From Cryptosporangium minutisporangium (GTDB taxonomy: Bacteria > Actinomycetota > Actinomycetes > Mycobacteriales > Cryptosporangiaceae), in NCBI RefSeq assembly GCF_039536245.1, contig NZ_BAAAYN010000030.1, forward strand, positions 50,934 through 114,933: a DNA stretch of 64,000 nt. The letters run 5' to 3'. Made by a program: the position numbers and the translations under genes. The notes beneath the pieces were generated by a model. The model was not told the DNA's origin. It saw nothing but the letters and a program-made list of their open reading frames with translations, and did no database searches. Of this stretch, positions 1 to 7,538 are shown in pieces (the first letter of the stretch is position 1; each line of letters begins with the position of its first letter).

Positions 1-37
1 AAGCAACTGCGCGCGCCTGGCGGCGCTCGACAAGTGA
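1..37 (+). CDS. 3' end of an unidentified gene (partial)
   Basis: Only the last 11 codons are in the window, read from base 2 and ending at TGA 35-37; they translate as SNCARLAALDK. Every one of the 11 codons ends in G or C, the strong codon signature of real genes here, whereas the other two frames lack it. The gene runs toward the convergent membrane-protein gene and is followed 10 bases later by a large hairpin. Too little protein is present to name it. Confidence 0.55.
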   Translation, partial: SNCARLAALDK

Positions 38-47
38 GCGCGCCTGC

Positions 48-107
48 GCCTGCGGCAACTAAGCGTGGTGTGGGCGAGCGCCCGCACCACGCTTAGTTGC
101 CGCAGGC
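48..107. terminator. Large bidirectional hairpin terminator
   Basis: Arms 48-76 and 79-107 are complementary over 29 bp with one mismatch (T71 opposite G84) and only AG between them. It separates two convergent genes. The right arm contains the last codons and TAA stop of the minus-strand gene. There is no T-run, as is usual for high-GC actinobacterial terminators. Seen directly; the terminator role is inferred from position. Confidence 0.8.
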
Positions 108-530
108 CTCGGCGACTCGAGTTCGGTGCATTACGACGAGCGTTACGCCGCCGACGAGCGTGAGGGCGAGCGCGCCGGCTCCGGTGGGGTCGAGGATGCC
201 GTCGACGCCTCGGGTGAGCGCGCCCACCGCCGGCCACCCGGCGAGCACCACCGTGCACAGCCCGGCCGTCATCAGGCGCCGTGGCTCCTCGGTCGCTCCG
301 TGGTACGCGCGTTTCCACGCCGCCCGTGCCCCGACCGCGGCGATCGCGGCGAGCAGCAGGACGCCGAGCACGACCATGCCGAGTGCGATCCCGTCGCCGA
401 CGGCGGCCGGTGGGGAGCCGGTGAACGCCGGGAGGACGAACGCGACCGCGACCGCCGTCCATCCGAGCGACAGCACCGCGCCGAGCAGTCCGGCCGCCGC
501 CCATCCGCGGCTCGTGGTGTCTCGCTGCAT
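93..530 (-). CDS. Small multi-pass membrane protein, function unknown
   Basis: A 145-residue protein beginning MQRDTTSRGW, with about four hydrophobic segments (near residues 10-35, 45-65, 85-105 and 115-135) and a short basic stretch in the middle; no motif that I recognise. The ATG at 530 was preferred over an in-frame start at 623 because AGGA lies 6 bases upstream and the upstream extension looks non-coding. Its stop codon lies inside the 48-107 hairpin. It is transcribed away from serA. No function can be assigned. Confidence 0.6.
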   Translation of the reverse strand: MQRDTTSRGWAAAGLLGAVLSLGWTAVAVAFVLPAFTGSPPAAVGDGIALGMVVLGVLLLAAIAAVGARAAWKRAYHGATEEPRRLMTAGLCTVVLAGWPAVGALTRGVDGILDPTGAGALALTLVGGVTLVVMHRTRVAEACGN

Positions 531-560
531 GCTGTCCTGGCTCACCCTGCTCCTGAATTC

Positions 561-576
561 CGTAGCTCGGCCTACG
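561..576. promoter_or_regulatory. Small inverted repeat upstream of the membrane-protein gene
   Basis: CGTAG (561-565) and CTACG (572-576) form a perfect inverted repeat with a 6-base spacer, 31 bases upstream of the ATG at 530. It could be an operator in the promoter of that gene. The rest of 531-845 shows no convincing gene on either strand. Confidence 0.25.
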
Positions 577-845
577 TCGTTCCCGCCATCCAGCCGCAAC
601 GACAGAGGCTGAAGAACTCTCATTGTGCCCGGCGTACGCGCGCCCGCAGAGCGTCCGACGCGGCGCGTTGAACCCGTGTGACGGGGCTGACGTCTGTTTC
701 TCGTGCTGGATTTCCGCCGATTCGGCGCCAGGTGATCACGGTGAGGACCGTCACGAACCCGTGTCTGCCGATCCCCGATGCGGACCGATCTTCCCTACTA
801 TCGGCATCGCTGCCATCCGCCGGTCGCCGATCGGCGAAGGGTGCC

Positions 846-869
846 GTGACGCAACGATGCCGACAGTGA
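846..869 (+). CDS. Candidate leader peptide of serA (MTQRCRQ)
   Basis: GTG at 846 opens a 7-codon ORF ending in TGA at 867-869, with GAAGGG 4 bases upstream as a possible ribosome site. The stop overlaps the left arm of the inverted repeat 866-880/922-936. The only notable codon is a single TGC (Cys). The segment around its start (829-852) resembles the segment directly before the serA start (938-960). Seen in sequence; translation and a regulatory role are inferred. Confidence 0.35.
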   Translation: MTQRCRQ

Positions 870-936
870 ACCTTCTCGACATCCGGCCTCCACCGAGGTC
901 ACGCGACTTGCGAGAACGCCGGTCGAGAAAGTTCAC
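866..936 (+). promoter_or_regulatory. serA leader inverted repeat
   Basis: GTGAACCTTCTCGAC (866-880) and GTCGAGAAAGTTCAC (922-936) pair over 15 bp with one mismatch. A smaller 6-bp hairpin (885-890/895-900, loop CACC) lies in the 41-base interval. The right arm ends 23 bases before the serA GTG. It may be an mRNA structure opened by translation of the short upstream ORF, or a protein-binding site. Confidence 0.45.
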
Positions 937-959
937 CCGATCGCCGAAGGGCCCCTGAC

Positions 960-2555
960 GTGTCCCAGCCTGTCGTCCTCGTCGCCGAGGAACTCGCACC
1001 GTCCGCGCTCGACGTGCTCGCCCGGGACTTCGAGGTCCGGCACGTCGACGGCGCTGACCGGCCCGCGTTGCTCGCGGCCCTCGCCGACGCGGACGCGGTC
1101 CTCGTCCGCAGCGCGACCCAGATCGACGCGGAGGCACTCGCCGTGGCACCGCGGCTGAAGGTCGTGGCCCGGGCCGGCATCGGACTGGACAACGTCGACG
1201 TCCCGGCCGCGACCGCCCGTGGCGTCATGGTGGTCAACGCCCCGACCTCGAACATCGTGTCGGCGGCCGAGCAGGCGATCGCCCTCCTGCTGGCCAGTGC
1301 ACGCAACGTCGCCCCAGCGCACGCCGCACTCCGAAACGGGGAGTGGAAGCGTTCGCGCTACAAGGGCGTGGAGATCTCCGACAAGACGATCGGCGTCGTC
1401 GGGCTGGGCCGGATCGGCGTGCTGTTCGCCCAGCGGATGGCCGCGTTCGGCACCCGGCTGATCGCCTACGACCCCTACGTCCAGCCCACCAGGGCCGCGC
1501 AGATCGGCGTCCGGCTGGTGAGCCTGGAGGAGCTGCTCGCCGAGAGCGACTTCATCTCGATCCACCTGCCGAAGACGGCGGAGACCGTGGGGCTGATCGG
1601 CGAGAAGGAGCTGCAGCTGGTCAAGCGCGGGGTCCGGATCATCAACGCTGCGCGCGGCGGCCTGGTGGACGAGAAGGCGCTCTACGAGGCGCTGGTCGAC
1701 GGCCGGGTGGCGGGCGCCGGGCTGGACGTCTACGCCACCGAGCCGTGCACCGACTCGCCGCTGTTCGGGCTGGAGAACGTCGTCGCCACCCCGCACCTCG
1801 GAGCCTCCACCGTGGAGGCGCAGGACAAGGCGGGTCTGGCGGTCGCGCGGAGCGTCCGGCTGGCGTTGAACGGCGAGTTCGTGCCGGACGCGGTGAACGT
1901 GCAGGCCGGCGGCGTCGTCGCCGAGGAGGTGCGGCCCTCGCTGCCGCTCGCGGAGAAGCTCGGCCGGGTGTTCACCGCGCTGGCCAGCGGTCTGGCGCAG
2001 TCGATCACCGTCGACGTCCGGGGTGACATCGCCGAGTACGACGTCAGCGTGTTGGAGCTGGCCGCGCTCAAGGGTGTGTTCGCGGACATCGTCGAGGAGT
2101 CGGTGACGTTCGTGAACGCGCCGCTGCTGGCGAAGGAGCGCGGCGTCGAGGTCGGCTTGACCACCGAGTCGGAGAGCCCGGAGTACCGGAACCTGGTGAC
2201 GGTCTCCGGTGTGCTCGTCGACGGCCGGACGCTGAGCGTGTCCGGCACCCTGTCCGGTCCGCGCCTCGTCCAGAAGCTCACGAGCATCGACGGGTTCGAC
2301 ATCGACCTCGTGCCCGACGGGCACCTGCTGTTCCTGCAGTACACCGACCGTCCCGGTGTGGTCGGGACGCTCGGCGTGCTGCTCGGGGACGCCGGGGTGA
2401 ACATCGCCGGCATGCAGGTGGCCCGGGCGTTCAGCGGCGGCGAGTCGCTGATGGCGCTCGCCGTCGATCAGGTGGTGCCGGGCGACCTCGTGCAGCGGCT
2501 GGCGGCGGCCATAGGAGCACACGCGGCAAGCACCGTCGACCTGTCCGCAGTGTGA
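960..2555 (+). CDS. serA: D-3-phosphoglycerate dehydrogenase
   Basis: It oxidises 3-phosphoglycerate to 3-phosphohydroxypyruvate with NAD, the first step of serine synthesis in the cytosol. At 531 residues it is the long form known from mycobacteria: catalytic and Rossmann domains (1-315), an intervening domain and a C-terminal ACT domain (about 458-525) that usually senses serine. Visible are the nucleotide-binding GLGRIG (148-153) and the catalytic triad R232 (ARGG), E261 and H279 (TPHLG). The start is GTG at 960, with GAAGGG about 8 bases upstream. Its 5' leader contains a short ORF and an inverted repeat. leuB follows after 44 bases in the same direction. Confidence 0.97.
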   Translation: MSQPVVLVAEELAPSALDVLARDFEVRHVDGADRPALLAALADADAVLVRSATQIDAEALAVAPRLKVVARAGIGLDNVDVPAATARGVMVVNAPTSNIVSAAEQAIALLLASARNVAPAHAALRNGEWKRSRYKGVEISDKTIGVVGLGRIGVLFAQRMAAFGTRLIAYDPYVQPTRAAQIGVRLVSLEELLAESDFISIHLPKTAETVGLIGEKELQLVKRGVRIINAARGGLVDEKALYEALVDGRVAGAGLDVYATEPCTDSPLFGLENVVATPHLGASTVEAQDKAGLAVARSVRLALNGEFVPDAVNVQAGGVVAEEVRPSLPLAEKLGRVFTALASGLAQSITVDVRGDIAEYDVSVLELAALKGVFADIVEESVTFVNAPLLAKERGVEVGLTTESESPEYRNLVTVSGVLVDGRTLSVSGTLSGPRLVQKLTSIDGFDIDLVPDGHLLFLQYTDRPGVVGTLGVLLGDAGVNIAGMQVARAFSGGESLMALAVDQVVPGDLVQRLAAAIGAHAASTVDLSAV

Positions 2556-2587
2556 GACCTGCGTACCGAAGCTTGGGAATCCTCCGC

Positions 2588-2593
2588 TAAGGT
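2588..2593 (+). promoter_or_regulatory. Possible -10 of a leaderless leuB transcript
   Basis: TAAGGT ends 6 bases before the leuB ATG, which would place transcription start at or next to the start codon. No good -35 is visible, and the same bases (AAGGTGG) could instead act as a ribosome-binding site for a serA-leuB transcript. Confidence 0.3.
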
Positions 2594-2599
2594 GGCGCC

Positions 2600-3631
2600 A
2601 TGAGCACGAACCTCGCGGTGATCGGCGGAGACGGTATCGGCCCCGAGGTGGTGGCCGAGGGACTGAAGGTGCTCGGCGCAGTGCTGCCGGGCGTCAGCAC
2701 CACCGAGTACGACCTCGGTGCCCGCCGCTACCACGCCACCGGTGAAGTCCTGCCCGACTCGGTCCAGGACGAGCTGGCCGGCCACGACGCGATCCTGCTC
2801 GGCGCCGTCGGCGACCCGGGCGTCCCGCCGGGCGTCCTCGAGCGGGGGCTGCTGCTCAAGCTGCGGTTCGCGTTCGACCACTTCGTCAACTTGCGCCCGG
2901 CGCGGCTCTACCCGGGTGTGTCCAGCCCGCTCAACGGTGTGAAGCCTGGCGACATCGACTTCGTGGTGGTCCGCGAGGGCACCGAGGGCCTCTACGTCGG
3001 CGCCGGCGGTGTGCTCGCCAAGGGCACTCCGCGCGAGGTCGCCACCGAGGAGAGCCTCAACTCCCGCAGCGGCGTCGAGCGCGTGGTCCGGGACGCCTAC
3101 GCCCGCGCTGCGGCCCGCCCACGGCGGAAGCTGACCCTCGTCCACAAGAACAACGTGCTGGTGAACGCAGGGAACCTGTGGGCACGGACCTTCGCCGAGG
3201 TGGGCAAGGAGTTCCCGGACGTCGCCACTGACTACCTGCACGTCGACGCGGCGAGCATGTTCTTCATCACCCAGCCGCAGCGCTTCGACGTCGTGGTCAC
3301 CGACAACCTGTTCGGCGACATCCTGACCGACATCGCGGCCGCGATCAGCGGCGGCATCGGGCTGGCCGCGAGCGGCAACATCAACCCGACCAAGGCGTTC
3401 CCGTCGATGTTCGAGCCGGTGCACGGCTCGGCGCCGGACATCGCCGGCCAGGGCATCGCCGACCCGACCGCCACGATCCTGTCGGTGTCGCTGCTGCTGC
3501 AGCACCTCGGCCACACCGAGGCGGCAACCCAGGTCGAAAACGCCGTCGCCGACGATCTGGCCGCGCGCGAGCCGGGCGTACCCGTACGCACCGCGGAGGT
3601 AGGCGACCGGATCGCCTCGCGCGTGAGCTGA
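2600..3631 (+). CDS. leuB: 3-isopropylmalate dehydrogenase
   Basis: It catalyses oxidative decarboxylation of 3-isopropylmalate in leucine synthesis, using NAD and Mg/Mn. The 343-residue protein opens with the family signature [11 protein letters not shown], carries the substrate-binding arginines near residues 85-100, the metal-binding [11 protein letters not shown] motif near 234-244 and the NAD site [12 protein letters not shown]. Length is normal for the actinobacterial type. It acts downstream of LeuCD, encoded at 30.4-32.5 kb. A strong hairpin follows its stop. Confidence 0.97.
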   Translation: MSTNLAVIGGDGIGPEVVAEGLKVLGAVLPGVSTTEYDLGARRYHATGEVLPDSVQDELAGHDAILLGAVGDPGVPPGVLERGLLLKLRFAFDHFVNLRPARLYPGVSSPLNGVKPGDIDFVVVREGTEGLYVGAGGVLAKGTPREVATEESLNSRSGVERVVRDAYARAAARPRRKLTLVHKNNVLVNAGNLWARTFAEVGKEFPDVATDYLHVDAASMFFITQPQRFDVVVTDNLFGDILTDIAAAISGGIGLAASGNINPTKAFPSMFEPVHGSAPDIAGQGIADPTATILSVSLLLQHLGHTEAATQVENAVADDLAAREPGVPVRTAEVGDRIASRVS

Positions 3632-3644
3632 CGCTCGTCTTCGA

Positions 3645-3672
3645 CGACCCGGGGCCACGCGGCCCCGGGTCG
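3645..3672 (+). terminator. Terminator after leuB
   Basis: Twelve base pairs (3645-3656/3661-3672) close a four-base ACGC loop and are followed by TTCGTCGTTCC. It lies 13 bases after the leuB stop. Because ilvE is next in the same direction, it could also act as a partial block on read-through. Confidence 0.8.
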
Positions 3673-3728
3673 TTCGTCGTTCCGGGACCGCTGGCCGCCA
3701 CCGCCGCCTGAACGGGCGGTAAATTCGA

Positions 3729-3755
3729 GTCGGCCCCCTTCGTGGTCGGGCCGAC
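3729..3755 (+). other. Hairpin in the ilvE leader
   Basis: GTCGGCCC (3729-3736) and GGGCCGAC (3748-3755) are perfectly complementary around an 11-base loop and end 24 bases before the ilvE start codon. No T-run follows, so a role in translation or mRNA stability is as likely as termination. Confidence 0.4.
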
Positions 3756-3779
3756 CCTCAGCGAAGCGGAAGGACCGCC

Positions 3780-4868
3780 ATGAGCAGCACCCTGGACTTC
3801 GACGTTCGCCCGACCACGAACCCGGCCACCGCCGAGGAACGGGCCGCCCTGCTGGTCGACCCCGGCTTCGGGCGGGTCTTCACCGACCACATGGTGACGA
3901 TCCGGTACGCGGAGGGGAAGGGCTGGTACGACGCCCGCCTCGAGCCCTACGGCCCGATCAGCCTCGACCCGGCCACCGCCGCCCTGCACTACGGGCAGGA
4001 GATCTTCGAGGGCCTCAAGGTCTACCGCCACCCCGACGGTGGGCTCGGGCTGTTCCGGCCGGAGCAGAACGCCCGCCGGTTCAACCGGTCGGCGGCGCGA
4101 CTGGCGATGCCGCAGCTCCCCGAGGAACTGTTCCTCGAGTCGATCCGGGTGCTGGTCGAGCGCGATCAGGAGTGGGTGCCCAGCGCGCCCGAGACGAGCC
4201 TCTACCTGCGGCCGTTCATGTTCGCGACCGACCCGTACCTGGGCGTCCGTCCGGCGCAGGAGTACCTGTACGTGCTGATCGCCTCCCCGGTCGGTGCGTA
4301 CTTCCCGCGCGGCGTCGAGCCGGTGAGCGTCTGGCTCTCCACCGACTTCACCCGGGCCGCGCCGGGCGGCACCGGCGAGGCCAAGTGCGCGGGTAACTAC
4401 GCCGCGAGCCTGGTCGCCCAGGCCCAGGCCGCCGCGCAGGGCTGCGACCAGGTCGTCTGGCTCGACGCGATCGAGCACAAGTACATCGAAGAGATGGGCG
4501 GGATGAACCTGTACTTCGTCTTCGATGACAACACCCTCGTCACGCCCGAGCTCAACGGGTCGCTGCTGCCTGGCGTCACCCGGGACAGCATCCTGCTGCT
4601 CGCCGAAGAGTTCGGACTGCGTACCGAGGTCCGGCGGATCTCCACCGACGAGTGGCGCGAGGCGGCCGCCAGCGGGCGGATGACCGAGGCGTTCGCGTGC
4701 GGCACCGCTGCGGTGATCACGCCGGTCGGGCACGTGAAGAGCGCGGACGGCGAGTTCCCGGTCGCGGACGGCGGATCCGGCGAGGTGACGATGCGGCTGC
4801 GCGGCAAGCTGCTCGACATCCAGCACGGTCGCGTCGCCGACGAGCACGGCTGGGTCGTCCGCCTCTGA
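3780..4868 (+). CDS. ilvE: Branched-chain amino acid aminotransferase
   Basis: A PLP enzyme that makes the last step of leucine, isoleucine and valine synthesis from the 2-oxo acids and glutamate. The 362-residue class IV aminotransferase carries the PLP lysine K202 in GGTGEAKCAGNY, the YGQEIFEGLK motif (71-80), and the cofactor phosphate region EEMGGMNLYFVF. ATG 3780 has GGAAGGA 5 bases upstream. It sits after leuB, next to pathway partners leuCD and cimA within the window. Confidence 0.97.
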   Translation: MSSTLDFDVRPTTNPATAEERAALLVDPGFGRVFTDHMVTIRYAEGKGWYDARLEPYGPISLDPATAALHYGQEIFEGLKVYRHPDGGLGLFRPEQNARRFNRSAARLAMPQLPEELFLESIRVLVERDQEWVPSAPETSLYLRPFMFATDPYLGVRPAQEYLYVLIASPVGAYFPRGVEPVSVWLSTDFTRAAPGGTGEAKCAGNYAASLVAQAQAAAQGCDQVVWLDAIEHKYIEEMGGMNLYFVFDDNTLVTPELNGSLLPGVTRDSILLLAEEFGLRTEVRRISTDEWREAAASGRMTEAFACGTAAVITPVGHVKSADGEFPVADGGSGEVTMRLRGKLLDIQHGRVADEHGWVVRL

Positions 4869-5016
4869 GGCGGCGGGTTCGGTCGGGGTTCGGGTTCCCG
4901 TCCGGGAGGGGCCGGACGCGGTGACGGCGGCCGACCACCGTTGGCTCGGGAGGTTTACGCTGCCGCTTGGCGGGCGTGGATCGCGTACGTCCGCGCATCG
5001 CGCCAAGGAGGCTTCC

Positions 5017-5049
5017 GTGTTCCTGTCCTTCCAGCGGCTCGCGCAGTGA
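5017..5049 (+). CDS. Ten-codon upstream ORF coupled to the DUF2252 gene
   Basis: A near-consensus AAGGAGG (5005-5011) lies 5 bases before GTG 5017, which opens a 10-codon ORF (MFLSFQRLAQ) ending in TGA 5047-5049. That TGA overlaps the probable GTG start of the DUF2252 gene (5046-5048) as GTGA. The strong ribosome site therefore serves the short ORF and the long gene would be translated by coupling. The ORF itself is read from sequence; the coupling is inferred. Confidence 0.55.
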   Translation: MFLSFQRLAQ

Positions 5050-6413
5050 GCGACACGCCGGCGTCCGCGCTGATCGAGGCGATCGCGGCCCGCCCCGCGG
5101 AGGAGCGGGAGGGCGAGCTGATCCAGGTCCTCGTGGACGCGTTCGAGCCGCTGATCGAGGCCGCCCCCACTGCGTTCCGCACGAAGTTCCGGAAGATGGC
5201 GGCCGATCCGTTCGCGTTCTACCGCGGCAGCGCCTGCGTGTTCTACGCCGACGTCACCGACGAGCGGATCGACGTCGAGGACCCGTGGACCGACGAGCGC
5301 ACCCGCCGGGTCTGGATCCAGGGCGACCTGCACTGCCAGAACTTCGGCACGTACATGGACTCGTCCGGCGTCCTGGTGTTCGACGTCAACGACTACGACG
5401 AGGCCTACGTCGGCCACTACACCTGGGACCTGCAGCGTCTTGCGGCGAGCCTCGCGTTGCTCGGCTTCGGAAAAGCACTGTCGGACGCGACGATCGAGCG
5501 AATGATCCGCGCGGTGTCCGACGCGTACCTGAGCACCGTGCGGCGGTTCGTCGCGCACCACGGTGACGAGGAGTTCCGGCTGACGCTGGACAGTGCCACC
5601 GGCGTCCTCCGGAACGTCCTGCTCGACTCCCGGATGCAGACCCGGATCGCCTTGCTGCAGCGGACCACGACGATCCGGAACTCCGACCGGGTGTTCCGGG
5701 AGGGACCGGGCGTCCGGCTGCTCGACGCCGCCGAGAAGGCCACGGTGGAGGACGCGTTCCGCCGGTACCTGGAGACGATCCCGGCGGGCAAGCGCAAGGA
5801 CGTCCACAGCTACCTGGTGAAGGACATCGTCGGGCGGTCCGGGTTCGGGATCGGATCGGCCGGGCTACCCGCGTACAACCTGCTGGTGGAGGGCGCTACC
5901 CAGGCGCTGGAGAACGACGTCGTGCTCTCGATGAAGCAGGGAAACGTCGCGTCGCCCAGCCGGGTGATTCCGGACGCGGAGATCCGCGGCTACTTCCAGC
6001 ACCACGGACACCGCACGGCGGTGTCGCAGCGCGCGCTGCAGGCGCACGCCGACCCGTGGCTGGGGTGGACGGAGATCGACGGCGTCGGCCAGGTCGTGCA
6101 GGAGCTCTCGCCCTACGAGAACGACATCGACTGGTCGGACGTGAACGAGCCGGACGACATCCTGCCGCTGCTCGACCAGCTCGGACAGGCGGTGGCGAAG
6201 GTGCACTGCGTGTCGGACGCCGATAGCGAGCAGAGTCTGGTGAAGTTCCAGACCGAGGAAGCGATCGTCACCGCGATCGGTGACCGGGACGAGGAGTTCG
6301 CCACCGATCTGGTGACGTTCGGGTTGGGGTACGCGCGGCAGGTCCGCGACGACCACCGGCTCTTCGTCGACGCGTTCCGCAACGGCCGCATCCCCGGCGT
6401 CGACGGGGGATGA
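5046..6413 (+). CDS. DUF2252 family protein
   Basis: A 455-residue protein of the DUF2252 family, common in actinomycetes, with distant resemblance to aminoglycoside/choline kinase folds but no proven activity. The segment GDLHCQNFG followed by VFDVNDYDEA and WDLQRLAAS is the family signature and looks like a phosphotransferase catalytic loop (an HxxN-type motif, then an acidic metal site). An in-frame extension back to 4941 is rejected because its codons end in T or A too often and it would swallow the strong ribosome site. The start chosen is the GTG overlapping the stop of the 10-codon upstream ORF. The stop overlaps a downstream ATG as ATGA. Confidence 0.85.
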   Translation: MSDTPASALIEAIAARPAEEREGELIQVLVDAFEPLIEAAPTAFRTKFRKMAADPFAFYRGSACVFYADVTDERIDVEDPWTDERTRRVWIQGDLHCQNFGTYMDSSGVLVFDVNDYDEAYVGHYTWDLQRLAASLALLGFGKALSDATIERMIRAVSDAYLSTVRRFVAHHGDEEFRLTLDSATGVLRNVLLDSRMQTRIALLQRTTTIRNSDRVFREGPGVRLLDAAEKATVEDAFRRYLETIPAGKRKDVHSYLVKDIVGRSGFGIGSAGLPAYNLLVEGATQALENDVVLSMKQGNVASPSRVIPDAEIRGYFQHHGHRTAVSQRALQAHADPWLGWTEIDGVGQVVQELSPYENDIDWSDVNEPDDILPLLDQLGQAVAKVHCVSDADSEQSLVKFQTEEAIVTAIGDRDEEFATDLVTFGLGYARQVRDDHRLFVDAFRNGRIPGVDGG

Positions 6414-7438
6414 CCCCACAGGCCCCCCGCCCCGGTGCCGGGTCCGGGGCGGGGCCTCACGGGGCCAGGCCCCCCGACAGCGCTGCTGCCGGGTCCGGGG
6501 CGGGGCCTCACGGGGCCAGGCCCCCCGACAGCGCTGCTGCCGGGTCCGGGGCGGGGCCTCACGGGGCCAGGCCCCCCGACAGCGCTGCTGCCGGGTCCGG
6601 GGCGGGGCCTCACGGGGCCAGGCCCCCCGACAGCGCTGCTGCCGGGTCCGGGGCGGGGCCTCACGGGGCCAGGCCCCCCGACAGCGCTGCTGCCGGGTCC
6701 GGGGCGGGGCCTCACGGCGGCACGGAGCCGGATGCGGCCGTGGCGCGGACGTTGTTCCGGCCGGTTCGGGACGGGAACGCGTTCGAGGTGACGGTCGAGC
6801 GGCTGGCGACCGCGATTCGGCTCGGCGCGGTCACCGACCGGTTGCCGCCCGAGCGTGAACTCGCCACGATGCTGGGCGTCAGCCGGATGACGCTCCGCGA
6901 TGCCCTGCAGGCACTGGCCGACGCCGGGTTCGTCACCTCCCGCCGCGGCCGGGGCGGCGGCACGTTCGTCCGGTACCGGCTCCCCGCTGACCAGGACGTC
7001 CACGCGGTCGCGCGCTCGATGGGGGAGACGCTCACCCAGGCGCTGGACTACCGCCGGATCATCGAGCCCGGCGCGGCCGCGCTCGCCGCCGCGACCGCGC
7101 TCTCCACCGCCGACCAGCAGTACCTCACCGGGTGCCTCGCCGAGGTCGCCGCCGCCTCCGAGGACGCCGTCCGGCGCCGAGCCGACTCGCGTCTGCACCT
7201 GGCGATCGCGAGCATCACCGGCAACGCCCCGCTGATCGCGGCCGTCGCGGACGTGCAGGGCCGGCTGTCCGGGCTGCTCGAACTCATCCCCGTGCTGGGG
7301 CACAACATCGCGCACTCGGACGCCCAGCACGCCGAGATCGTCGCGGCGATCCTGGCGGGCGACGGCGACCGCGCCGCCGCCACGATGGCCCGGCACTGCG
7401 ACGCCACCGCAGCCCTGCTCCGCGGCTTCCTCCACTAG
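6410..7438 (+). CDS. GntR-family regulator (FadR/FCD type) with a repeat-encoded N-terminus
   Basis: A winged-helix GntR domain (from VARTLFRPV, with PPERELATMLGVSRMTLR and GRGGGTFV) is followed by an FCD ligand-binding domain with the expected metal-site pattern (D..H in DSRLHLAI, H in HSDAQH, H in ARHCD). These regulators bind small acids or metal-chelated ligands. The ORF opens at ATG 6410, overlapping the DUF2252 stop, but its first ~100 residues are only a 17-residue repeat (AGSGAGPHGARPPDSAA) from the tandem array. GTG 6740 would give a normal 233-residue FCD regulator and may be the true start. A plausible target is the ligase/dehydrogenase cluster at 9.1-12.6 kb. Confidence 0.85.
   Translation: MTPQAPRPGAGSGAGPHGARPPDSAAAGSGAGPHGARPPDSAAAGSGAGPHGARPPDSAAAGSGAGPHGARPPDSAAAGSGAGPHGARPPDSAAAGSGAGPHGGTEPDAAVARTLFRPVRDGNAFEVTVERLATAIRLGAVTDRLPPERELATMLGVSRMTLRDALQALADAGFVTSRRGRGGGTFVRYRLPADQDVHAVARSMGETLTQALDYRRIIEPGAAALAAATALSTADQQYLTGCLAEVAAASEDAVRRRADSRLHLAIASITGNAPLIAAVADVQGRLSGLLELIPVLGHNIAHSDAQHAEIVAAILAGDGDRAAATMARHCDATAALLRGFLH
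6437..6717. repeat. 51-bp tandem repeat array (5.5 copies)
   Basis: Units begin at 6437, 6488, 6539, 6590 and 6641, with a 26-base partial copy from 6692; the five full copies look identical. Each unit contains a small hairpin, GGGGCCT/AGGCCCC with a 9-base spacer (6451-6457/6467-6473 in the first). The unit length is a multiple of three, so it stays in frame with the GntR ORF. Identity between copies suggests recent expansion. Confidence 0.95.
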
Positions 7439-7538
7439 CCGGTCCGGGTGGATCGACGCCGAATCGCACTCCACGGAGTCTCTGAACTGCAACGCGGCGT
7501 CGTTCCGCGCGGTCACGCGGGGTAGCCCTCGGCGGCGG

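Noticed and set aside
531-845. Short ORFs on both strands between the membrane gene and serA
   Set aside because: No coding bias or ribosome sites; treated as intergenic.
3742-3783. 13-codon upstream ORF overlapping the ilvE start as ATGA
   Set aside because: No ribosome site before its GTG, which lies in a hairpin loop, and no amino-acid bias expected of a leader; a chance frame is more likely.
4941-5045. N-terminal extension of the DUF2252 protein
   Set aside because: Codons frequently end in T or A, unlike the gene proper, and the family signature starts later.
3381-5807. 808-codon minus-strand ORF opposite leuB, ilvE and DUF2252
   Set aside because: It runs antisense through three well-identified genes and its composition is what GC-rich codon bias generates on the opposite strand; no motif.
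6437-6717. CRISPR array
   Set aside because: Units are directly adjacent 51-bp copies without variable spacers, and no cas genes are present.
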